A stretch of DNA of 12,308 nt from Firmicutes bacterium UBA5559 (GTDB lineage: Bacteria; Bacillota; Clostridia; Peptostreptococcales; Anaerovoracaceae). The stretch covers positions 1 to 12,308 of the forward strand of contig DIMT01000027.1 in NCBI GenBank assembly GCA_002425705.1, written 5' to 3'. Numbering within the stretch: the first letter of the stretch is position 1; each line of letters opens with the position of its first letter. The position numbers and the translations under genes were made by a program. Below the pieces are notes generated by a model. It was not told the origin of the DNA. It ran no database searches and worked only from the letters and a program-made list of their open reading frames with translations. Below, piece by piece: positions 7,098-12,308 of this stretch.

Positions 7098-8975
7098 TTA
7101 TGCCTCCTTAATCGCGCCGAAGTTGCAGCTGTCTATACAGGCTCCGCATTTGATGCAGGCCTCTTGATCGATAACAAATGGTTCTTTGACCTTTCCACGG
7201 ATAGCCTCCACCGGGCAGACCCGGGCACATTTTGTGCAGCCTTTGCAGAGCTCCGCCTCGATATAGATGGTTTTTAAAGCCTGACACACTTTGGCCGGAC
7301 ATCGTTTTTCCAAAATGTGGGCTTCGTATTCCTCCCGGAAGTACTTCAGTGTTGAAACCACAGGGCCTGCTGCCGTTTTTCCCAATCCACAGAGGGCTGT
7401 AGCCGTAATGGTGGTGGCCAGTTCTTCCAACAGATCCAGGTCTTCCATTCTCCCTTTTCCCTGAACGATCCGCTCTAAAATCTCCAGCATTCTTCGAGTG
7501 CCTTCCCGGCATGGTACGCATTTCCCACAAGATTCATTCTGGGTAAAGTTCATGAAGAACCTGGCCACTTCAACCATGCAGGTATCCTCATCCATGACCA
7601 CCAGGCCTCCCGATCCAATCATCGCCCCCACTTTCTTCAGGCTGTCAAAATCCAAGGGGAGATCCAGATGTTCAGAGGTCAGACATCCACCAGAAGGACC
7701 ACCTATCTGAACAGCTTTAAAGGCTTTACCATCTCTTACTCCACCACCGATGTCAAAGATGATTTTTTTCAATTCCGTGCCCATGGGCACCTCAATCAAA
7801 CCGGTGTTGACAATATTTCCGGTCAGAGCAAAGGCCTTGGTTCCAGGGCTTTTTTCCGTTCCATAGGATCGGTACCAGTCTGCCCCATTTCTTATGATCA
7901 TGGGCACATTGGCAAAGGTTTCTACATTATTCAAAAGGGTAGGCTTTCCGTAAAGACCTTGCTCAACGGTCCTTGGAGGCTTGACTCGCGGCATCCCCCG
8001 ATCCCCTTCGATGGATACCGTCAGCGCACTTCCTTCCCCGCATACAAAGGCTCCTGCACCTCGGACAATTTTAATATCAAAAGAAAAATCCGTACCCAGG
8101 ATATCGGTGCCAAGAATCCCGATTCTTCTGGCCTCTTCAATGGCTTTTCTCAGCCGTTTAACAGCCAGCGGGTATTCGGCACGAACATACACATATCCTT
8201 CCTTCGCTCCTGAAGCGATTCCGGCAATGATCATTCCCTCCAGCATTTTGTGGGGATCCCCTTCCATAATGCTCCGGTCCATGAAGGCTCCCGGATCTCC
8301 TTCATCCCCATTACAGACCACATATTTGATCTCTTCCTTTTGAAGTCTTACCTGGCTCCACTTTCTGCCCGCCGGAAAACCGCCACCTCCCCGGCCTCTC
8401 AAGGATGCATCATAAATCGTCTTAATGATATCATCGCCGGATAGGTCGAACAGGCATTTTTCCAGTGCCTCATATCCTCCGTAAGCGATGTATTCTTCCA
8501 CCGATTCAGCGTCGATCTGACCGCAGTCCTCCAGAACCACTCGTTTCTGATGGCTGTAGAAGGGTATTTCATTCTGCTTCGGATAGCGGATATCATCCTT
8601 CTGATAGATCAGCCGGTCTATGATTTCATCCCGAATAATGGAGCGTTCCACAATTTCTTCGCAATCATCCAACGATACACGGAGATACAATAATTCAGAA
8701 GGTTCGATTCGCAGCAGAGGTCCCATTTCACAAAACCCATTGCAACCGCTCTGCTTCAGTCCCACTCGCTCCTCTTCCCTCTCAAAGGTTAGTTCTAATT
8801 CACAGGGCACTCTTTTTTCTTCCAGTAGTTCTTTCAACCGTTCATAGATTTCCAGAGAGCCACCGGCGACGCACCCCGTACCGGCACATACATAAATTTT
8901 CTTTTTTTGGCCGGCTAACATGTTTAAAAAACGCTGTCTTTCCTGCCGCAGCATTTCTCTGCTATTGATGATCAT
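7098..8975 (-). CDS. hydB: NADH-linked hydrogenase, NuoF-like FMN/NAD subunit
   Basis: This subunit should bind NAD(H) and FMN and pass electrons to HydA, probably with ferredoxin as second partner. The 625 residues comprise an N-terminal thioredoxin-like [2Fe-2S] domain (Cys30, 35, 78, 82), a NuoF core with the glycine-rich GRGGGGFPAGRKW (194-206) and CNGDEGDPGAF, the [4Fe-4S] motif ESCGKCVPCREG with distal Cys529, and a C-terminal two-cluster ferredoxin domain (Cys577/580/583/587 and Cys607/610/613/617). This layout is that of HydB in trimeric hydrogenases; NADP-reducing hydrogenase and formate dehydrogenase beta subunits share it. The nucleotide-site motif usually written GEETAL is GEGSAL here (313-318). 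The start ATG has AAGGAG 7 bases upstream and overlaps the end of hydC by 14 bases. Confidence 0.95.
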   Translation of the reverse strand: MIINSREMLRQERQRFLNMLAGQKKKIYVCAGTGCVAGGSLEIYERLKELLEEKRVPCELELTFEREEERVGLKQSGCNGFCEMGPLLRIEPSELLYLRVSLDDCEEIVERSIIRDEIIDRLIYQKDDIRYPKQNEIPFYSHQKRVVLEDCGQIDAESVEEYIAYGGYEALEKCLFDLSGDDIIKTIYDASLRGRGGGGFPAGRKWSQVRLQKEEIKYVVCNGDEGDPGAFMDRSIMEGDPHKMLEGMIIAGIASGAKEGYVYVRAEYPLAVKRLRKAIEEARRIGILGTDILGTDFSFDIKIVRGAGAFVCGEGSALTVSIEGDRGMPRVKPPRTVEQGLYGKPTLLNNVETFANVPMIIRNGADWYRSYGTEKSPGTKAFALTGNIVNTGLIEVPMGTELKKIIFDIGGGVRDGKAFKAVQIGGPSGGCLTSEHLDLPLDFDSLKKVGAMIGSGGLVVMDEDTCMVEVARFFMNFTQNESCGKCVPCREGTRRMLEILERIVQGKGRMEDLDLLEELATTITATALCGLGKTAAGPVVSTLKYFREEYEAHILEKRCPAKVCQALKTIYIEAELCKGCTKCARVCPVEAIRGKVKEPFVIDQEACIKCGACIDSCNFGAIKEA

Positions 8976-9453
8976 GATTTCTCTCCTTCCTCAATTCGTT
9001 CAGCAGCTCTACGGTTTTCTCCGGGGTCATGGATGCATAGACTTTGTCGTTAACCGTTATGACCGGCGCCAATCCGCAGGCACCAAGACAGGAAACCGTT
9101 TCTACCGTGAATCCCAGGTCATCTGTCGTATGTTTTTCCTGGTTCAATCCCAGTTCCTTTCGCAGCGCCTCTAAAATGGGGATGGATTTACGCACATGGC
9201 AGGCTGTGCCATCGCATATTTTAATAATATATTCACCCTTGGGTGTCAGGGAGAAATTTTCATAAAATGTGGCGACTCCATAAATTTTCGCCAGACTGAC
9301 TTTCAATTTTTCCGATAGATAGGGAAAAACTTCCTGGGGGAGATAGCGGTACTCTTCCTGTATGTCCTGAAGAATGGATACGATTGGGGGTTTTTCTACA
9401 GGATAATTGGCAATGATTTCATTCAGCTTTTCATAGGAAAGTGCTTTTGACAT
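8962..9453 (-). CDS. hydC: NADH-linked hydrogenase, NuoE-like [2Fe-2S] subunit
   Basis: A 163-residue thioredoxin-fold electron-transfer subunit that partners HydB, equivalent to NuoE of complex I. The N-terminal half is helical (with the family-typical IYGVATFYENF segment), and the [2Fe-2S] cluster is held by Cys80 and Cys85 (CDGTAC) and Cys122 and Cys126 (CLGAC). A longer ORF begins at 9486, but its first ATGs lie in or before the ribosome site. AGGAGG (9465-9460) is 6 bases from the ATG at 9453, giving MSKALSYEKL, the expected NuoE-like beginning. As the first gene of hydCBA it follows a sigma-A promoter and a Rex-like operator. Confidence 0.95.
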   Translation of the reverse strand: MSKALSYEKLNEIIANYPVEKPPIVSILQDIQEEYRYLPQEVFPYLSEKLKVSLAKIYGVATFYENFSLTPKGEYIIKICDGTACHVRKSIPILEALRKELGLNQEKHTTDDLGFTVETVSCLGACGLAPVITVNDKVYASMTPEKTVELLNELRKERNHDHQ

Positions 9454-9491
9454 AAATGGCCTCCTCATTGTCGAACGATAACACAATTTAT

Positions 9492-9509
9492 TTGTTATTT
9501 ATTTAACAT
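9492..9509. promoter_or_regulatory. probable Rex operator of hydCBA
   Basis: The plus strand reads TTGTTATTTATTTAACAT, matching the Rex consensus TTGTTAANNNNTTAACAA at 12 of 14 defined positions. It spans the predicted transcription start, between the -10 box and the ribosome site, where binding would block RNA polymerase. Rex is the NADH/NAD+-sensing repressor that controls fermentation and hydrogenase genes in many Clostridia. The rex gene is not in the window. Confidence 0.7.
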
Positions 9510-9513
9510 CTAA

Positions 9514-9542
9514 ATCGTATCTTTTTTCCTGCGTTTTTTCAA
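9514..9542 (-). promoter_or_regulatory. sigma-A promoter of hydCBA
   Basis: On the minus strand TTGAAA (9542-9537, 5 of 6) is followed by 17 bases and TACGAT (9519-9514, 4 of 6). Transcription would begin near 9507, leaving a leader of about 54 bases before hydC. The -10 box is imperfect, but spacing and position are good. Confidence 0.6.
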
Positions 9543-9697
9543 GGTACAATCTTGCTGAATTTACGATTCACTGCCCAAAATCCTTTATTTTTTCTATTTT
9601 TTTCAATTGTCTGATTTTTTCTCATGAATTAAAATGGGAAATTCAATAATAATTCACCCGTTTTTCTTTTTATTTTTTAAACGTTTCAAAAAATCAA
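9543..9697. other. AT-rich region upstream of the hydCBA promoter
   Basis: No coding sequence is evident. The stretch is dominated by A and T runs, with short palindromes such as AAACGTTT near 9680 and the ctcatgaatt region near 9621. It may act as an UP-element or a curved DNA segment for the hydCBA promoter, but nothing in it is a convincing binding site for a named regulator. Confidence 0.3.
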
Positions 9698-9735
9698 AAA
9701 CTGCGAAATGATATTATTTTAACATTTCGCAGTTT
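9698..9735 (-). terminator. intrinsic terminator after the marR cassette
   Basis: A perfect 13-bp inverted repeat (9698-9710 with 9723-9735, aaactgcgaaatg and its complement) has a 12-base AT loop. On the minus strand the stem runs into a TTTTTGATTTTTT tract. It lies 18 bases beyond the zinc-ribbon stop codon, closing the three-gene unit and separating it from hydCBA. The plus strand also has a T-rich tract after the stem, so it may work both ways. Confidence 0.88.
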
Positions 9736-9752
9736 CCTTTTTCACCTGTTCC

Positions 9753-9923
9753 TTATTTCCCTACTCCTTCACTTTTCTTGACTTCTTCTTTCTCTTGTTC
9801 CGTCAAGGTCTTGCTCTTTGACACCAAAGTCTTGCAGTGGTCACAAAAGTATCCCACCGTTCCACAACTCCCGATTTTTTCCAGTTCTCCCAAGCAAGCA
9901 GGGCAATATTTTATCTGTTCCAT
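9753..9923 (-). CDS. small zinc-ribbon protein (YfgJ-like)
   Basis: A 56-residue protein starting MEQIKYCPACLGELEKIG. Four cysteines in CPAC and CDHC, with a further Cys20 in SCGTVGYFC, form a zinc-ribbon pattern. The CPxC...CGxVxYFCxxC...LVSK layout resembles the second ribbon of E. coli YfgJ as I remember it. The tail (about 38-56) is charged, Lys/Glu-rich and probably disordered or helical. The start ATG has a GGGAG site 6 bases upstream and lies 12 bases after the membrane-protein stop; a strong terminator follows. No enzymatic role is implied; a zinc-bound adaptor or nucleic-acid contact is possible. The short length makes it easy to miss, but the cysteine spacing, ribosome site and operon position support it. 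Confidence 0.85.
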   Translation of the reverse strand: MEQIKYCPACLGELEKIGSCGTVGYFCDHCKTLVSKSKTLTEQEKEEVKKSEGVGK

Positions 9924-9935
9924 TTCCGACTCCCT

Positions 9936-10805
9936 TCACTTACAGTTTTTTATCAACAGGATCAGCGCCAGAATCACCAGAAGATTAAATGCTGGAAAGA
10001 TCAGTATTTCAACAGCACTCATGGGCACTCCATTCCATTTCATGCTGATCATCATGGCAGACATCGCCGTCAGCATAGCAGCCCCTTTTACCACGATGGC
10101 CGATGAGAGAATATACCCAGACGGTCGCCCTTTCAGGAGCAAAACCCCTCCAGTCACTGCTGCAGGCACAACAAAACCCAGATCCATTCCCTGAATGACC
10201 AAGGTAGTATAGTGATCCAACCCTATGGGCGGAACTCCGCTGACCAGGGATGCACCGATTTTCCCCAGCCAAAGCATCCCGATTCCCCCACCGATGAGGA
10301 ACAACACCCCGGATAGAAAGCGGATCGGTAATTCCTTCTTAAAATGACCTTTTATCTCTGGATAATCATACCCTTTCAGGTTCAGAATCAATCCTGCCAG
10401 ACTTCCGGACATCAACAGGACATAGATCAGGAAAAAGCTGTTGTATTGCCAAAGGAAGGTATAAGACATATAGGTATATAGAAAATAGCCCAGAAGCCCG
10501 GTGGTCATCAGTCTTCCCCGGAAGGATCCCAACCCTTGGTAATAAGCAGAAAGCAGCAAAAGGGGAACCCCCAAAATCAGTGTTACCAGATCAGAAGCTT
10601 TTCCCTGAGCTACATAAGAGACCGAGTCGTTCTGATAAATCCCTTCTCCTGCGATCCGAACCCACTCTCCCCCGACGGATTGAAACTCCCAGGGTCCGAT
10701 ACCGCCGCCAACAAAAAGTCCAGCCAGAGACGCCACCCCCGACAACAGACCAATACAAAGGATCAGCAAGAAAAAAATTTTCTCCACTTTTGGTGCTTCT
10801 TTCAT
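9936..10805 (-). CDS. multi-pass membrane protein of unknown function
   Basis: I do not recognise a family. The 289 residues contain about eight hydrophobic segments (roughly 10-33, 73-91, 98-118, 122-143, 161-182, 204-224, 230-253, 263-286). A polar loop of about 40 residues follows the first helix and includes GPWEFQSVGGEW. There is no clear ATP site, catalytic motif or cysteine cluster, and TM1 looks like an uncleaved anchor rather than a signal peptide. Its ATG overlaps the marR stop as ATGA, a tight translational coupling, with a GAGGG-type site in the end of marR. Being sandwiched between a MarR regulator and a zinc ribbon suggests a small regulated membrane module, possibly for stress or efflux, but that is a guess. 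Confidence 0.88.
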   Translation of the reverse strand: MKEAPKVEKIFFLLILCIGLLSGVASLAGLFVGGGIGPWEFQSVGGEWVRIAGEGIYQNDSVSYVAQGKASDLVTLILGVPLLLLSAYYQGLGSFRGRLMTTGLLGYFLYTYMSYTFLWQYNSFFLIYVLLMSGSLAGLILNLKGYDYPEIKGHFKKELPIRFLSGVLFLIGGGIGMLWLGKIGASLVSGVPPIGLDHYTTLVIQGMDLGFVVPAAVTGGVLLLKGRPSGYILSSAIVVKGAAMLTAMSAMMISMKWNGVPMSAVEILIFPAFNLLVILALILLIKNCK

Positions 10806-11284
10806 TCTTTTCTGCCCTCAACTTCCATGATAAAATCCAGGGACGACAAGTTTTCCTGAATCCCTTGAAGGGTTCTTCTTGTTCCGGCCAAATCCTCAGG
10901 TGCTAGTTTCTGAAAAACAGCAGACATAAACCATTCTCCCCGGGGTCTGGTAGATTCCCAAAATCCTTCGCTCCCTTCAGCCAGACGAAGCCGGGTCACT
11001 CGACCATCCCGGCCATCTTTTTCCATAACCAAAAGCCCCTTTTCCTGAAGCTTCAGCGCCATCTGCTTGACATTCTGATGGGAGCTGCCCATGGCCGCCG
11101 CCGCCTGCTTGATAGTAGGTGGCCCGTCGAACAGGTTCTGCACCACCACCGCCAACATCCACTGTTTACCCGTCAGCCCGAATTTCTTCAGTTCTCTTTC
11201 CAGCATGGTGTCCAACCGGTTTGCCGTAACCAGCAAGGCGCCAAAAATATACGTCGTATCCATCATTGTCTCAACTTTGCCCAT
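10802..11284 (-). CDS. MarR-family transcriptional regulator
   Basis: A 160-residue winged helix-turn-helix protein, probably a dimeric repressor. The core (about 35-105) has TGKQWMLAVVV, the helix-turn-helix TIKQAAAAMGSSHQNVKQMALKLQ split over about 57-80, and the wing EKDGRDGRVTRLRL with the conserved Asp-x-Arg pattern of MarR. Flanking helices at both ends would form the dimer interface. The longest ORF begins at 11368, but AAGGAG (11296-11291) is 6 bases from the ATG at 11284, and the longer start would lie at the promoter. Two palindromes overlap and follow its promoter, suggesting autoregulation of the whole three-gene unit. The ligand is not predictable. Confidence 0.92.
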   Translation of the reverse strand: MGKVETMMDTTYIFGALLVTANRLDTMLERELKKFGLTGKQWMLAVVVQNLFDGPPTIKQAAAAMGSSHQNVKQMALKLQEKGLLVMEKDGRDGRVTRLRLAEGSEGFWESTRPRGEWFMSAVFQKLAPEDLAGTRRTLQGIQENLSSLDFIMEVEGRKE

Positions 11285-11317
11285 TCGCTTCTCCTTCAAA
11301 CAAATCAATAAAAAAAG

Positions 11318-11329
11318 ATAATACATTAC
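11318..11329. promoter_or_regulatory. second (imperfect) MarR-type operator
   Basis: The plus strand reads ATAATACATTAC, a two-mismatch version of the perfect palindrome at 11338-11349. It starts exactly 20 bases away, about two helical turns, on the same DNA face. It lies downstream of the -10 box, over or just after the transcription start. Confidence 0.55.
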
Positions 11330-11337
11330 CTTAATAA

Positions 11338-11349
11338 GTAATATATTAC
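11338..11349. promoter_or_regulatory. perfect operator palindrome over the marR -10 box
   Basis: GTAATATATTAC is a perfect 12-bp palindrome that covers the -10 box of the marR promoter. MarR proteins usually bind AT-rich palindromes of this sort to exclude RNA polymerase. Together with the second copy it forms a tandem pair, most simply explained as an autoregulatory site for the adjacent MarR protein. Confidence 0.65.
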
Positions 11350-11368
11350 CTTTTCGCTCGGCTGTCAA
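11340..11368 (-). promoter_or_regulatory. sigma-A promoter of the marR cassette
   Basis: On the minus strand a perfect TTGACA (11368-11363) is followed by 17 bases and TATATT (11345-11340, 5 of 6). It begins 19 bases after the stop of the preceding gene, and the predicted leader to the marR ATG is about 50 bases. Confidence 0.88.
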
Positions 11369-11387
11369 TATTTTTTTCCATGCCCTA

Positions 11388-12239
11388 TTACGAATGCATC
11401 AACTTTTTAACCTTCCCCACAAATTGTCTCAACTCATCTTCCTTATCGTCGGTGTACACAGAAGTAATCCGGTCATCTCCGGTCATGATGATATCCAGCG
11501 AAAACTGATTCTTAGCCCTTTCGGGAAGAAGCACATCCTTGACCTGGTGGAGGGAAATATAGGTTACCACCCCTGAGTAAGAGTCCGCCTCCTTGTGCTT
11601 GCTTAAGGTTTCCGTAATGATGATAATCTCCTTATCACTAAGAATTAGGATGTGGCTTGGTGCTATCCGGTTATCGATCACCCGATAAAAGCGGTTTTTT
11701 ATACTATCCTGGTATAGGGTAAAAAGCACTTTCTCCCCTTTGATGACGCTGCGATTGGAATAATTAAAGAACTTCAGGTTGTCTGGATAAAGGTCCATAA
11801 ATTCTTCCCGATTATTAAATTCCTGGTCGGTCATCTGATTGACTCTTTTCCGGATGGCATTGATGATAGGAAGCACTTTCTTTTCATCCACGCTGTTATA
11901 TAGAATCATATGGCTTTTCCGTTCTCCATCCACCATTCCACTAACCAGAATCCATGATTCCAGAAGAATACGCCCGTTCTGAATGTAATTAATATCTTTA
12001 TGGGCAAATATCATCTGCCGGATTCCCTCTTCATCCTGTTCTATAATGAACAGATGATCTTCGAAATCTGCTAAAATCTTCTCTGGCGAAATCTCATCCC
12101 CCCAGTTGCTGGAAGGAATGTACAAGGCATCAGGAAAAGAAGCACCTGCCTTAAGCAACCCGGCGAAGGGTTCCTGCAGAGGCACCGGCAATTCTCCAAC
12201 TTTCGTAATGACGCTTGGCGACGGCTGTCTGTTAATCAT
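11388..12239 (-). CDS. hypothetical protein with two possible PH-like domains
   Basis: Not recognised. The 283-residue sequence is soluble, rich in charged residues, with no signal peptide or membrane helix. Two stretches alternate short hydrophobic strands and end in an amphipathic helix: about 60-133 (from HLFIIEQDEEG to NAIRKRV) and about 165-282 (from SVIKGEKVLFTLYQ to FVGKVKKLM). This is the outline of a bacterial pleckstrin-homology fold, but the call is from pattern only. The N-terminal 55 residues are Pro-rich and less regular. The start ATG has AGGAGGG (12253-12247) 7 bases upstream. It lies 26 bases after a gene cut by the window edge, so it is probably downstream in the same operon. 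No terminator is visible before the marR promoter. Confidence 0.85.
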   Translation of the reverse strand: MINRQPSPSVITKVGELPVPLQEPFAGLLKAGASFPDALYIPSSNWGDEISPEKILADFEDHLFIIEQDEEGIRQMIFAHKDINYIQNGRILLESWILVSGMVDGERKSHMILYNSVDEKKVLPIINAIRKRVNQMTDQEFNNREEFMDLYPDNLKFFNYSNRSVIKGEKVLFTLYQDSIKNRFYRVIDNRIAPSHILILSDKEIIIITETLSKHKEADSYSGVVTYISLHQVKDVLLPERAKNQFSLDIIMTGDDRITSVYTDDKEDELRQFVGKVKKLMHS

Positions 12240-12265
12240 AACGAATCCCTCCTATTCAAAACTGT

Positions 12266-12308
12266 TTATCGAACCACAAGAATGGGTTTTTCTCCATAGT
12301 GCAGGACT
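12266..12308 (-). CDS. C-terminal fragment of an upstream gene (possibly universal stress protein)
   Basis: The minus strand enters the window in a frame that reads VLHYGEKPILVVR and stops at TAA (12268-12266). The ending resembles the C-terminal strand of UspA-family proteins, commonly VLRHxxxPVLVVR, but thirteen residues are too few for a firm call. Another frame also stays open to 12256 and is less protein-like. A stop 26 bases before the next ATG fits an operon arrangement. Confidence 0.4.
   Translation of the reverse strand, partial: VLHYGEKPILVVR

Noticed and set aside
9453..9486. Longer hydC start at 9486 giving an 11-residue N-terminal extension
   Set aside because: The extension is encoded across the ribosome site itself and is not protein-like for this family; the ATG at 9453 has ideal spacing.
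9676..9689. TTTAAACGTTTCAA as a CcpA cre site upstream of hydCBA
   Set aside because: Aligned on the central CG it misses at least three conserved positions of the cre consensus and lies about 140 bases upstream of the promoter.
10802..11368. Longer MarR start at 11368 with a hydrophobic N-terminal extension
   Set aside because: It would overlap the promoter and both operators; the ATG at 11284 has a proper ribosome site and gives the usual MarR length.
12256..12297. Short ORF MEKNPFLWFDKQF as a leader peptide
   Set aside because: It has no ribosome site and overlaps a more protein-like reading frame entering from outside the window.

Overview
The window looks like chromosomal DNA from an anaerobic, fermentative member of the Firmicutes, probably Clostridia. 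Three things point there: a class II Asn-type T-box leader, strong AGGAGG ribosome binding sites with sigma-A type promoters, and a trimeric NADH-linked [FeFe] hydrogenase with a Rex-like operator. Nothing visible fixes the genus. Every gene I can support is on the minus strand, so transcription runs from position 12308 towards position 1.

Read in the direction of transcription, the window opens with the last codons of a gene cut by the window edge (possibly a universal stress protein) and an unrecognised 283-residue protein with two possible PH-like folds. A three-gene cassette follows: a MarR-family regulator, an eight-helix membrane protein and a 56-residue zinc-ribbon protein too short for ordinary ORF calling. 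It has a consensus promoter, two tandem operator-like palindromes, and a strong terminator at 9698-9735.

Next is hydC-hydB-hydA, encoding NuoE-like, NuoF-like and catalytic [FeFe] subunits. They are tightly packed (14-base overlap, then a 1-base gap) behind a sigma-A promoter whose start region carries a 12/14 match to the Rex operator. The complex should interconvert protons and H2 using NADH and probably ferredoxin.

After hydA, with no clear terminator, comes a near-consensus promoter and a T-box leader with specifier AAC (Asn) and a discriminator-contacting base that suits tRNA-Asn. It leads asnB-glnA-pyrG: asparagine synthetase, glutamine synthetase and CTP synthase. Two glutamine-consuming amidotransferases thus flank the glutamine-making enzyme, all apparently under uncharged tRNA-Asn control.

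The left end holds a tRNA-Leu(CAG) with its own promoter and an 18-bp hairpin terminator. Beyond it (1-168) lies an unusual mosaic: pieces of the tRNA 3' end in direct and inverted orientation, a hairpin-rich GC-richer insert, and a possible insertion-sequence end at the window edge. Several start codons are reassigned from the longest ORF on ribosome-site spacing or required N-terminal residues (asnB, glnA, pyrG, hydC, marR). No single undescribed system is proven here. The best leads are the Asn T-box over glnA and pyrG, the tRNA-derived mosaic, and the unknown MarR/membrane/zinc-ribbon cassette.
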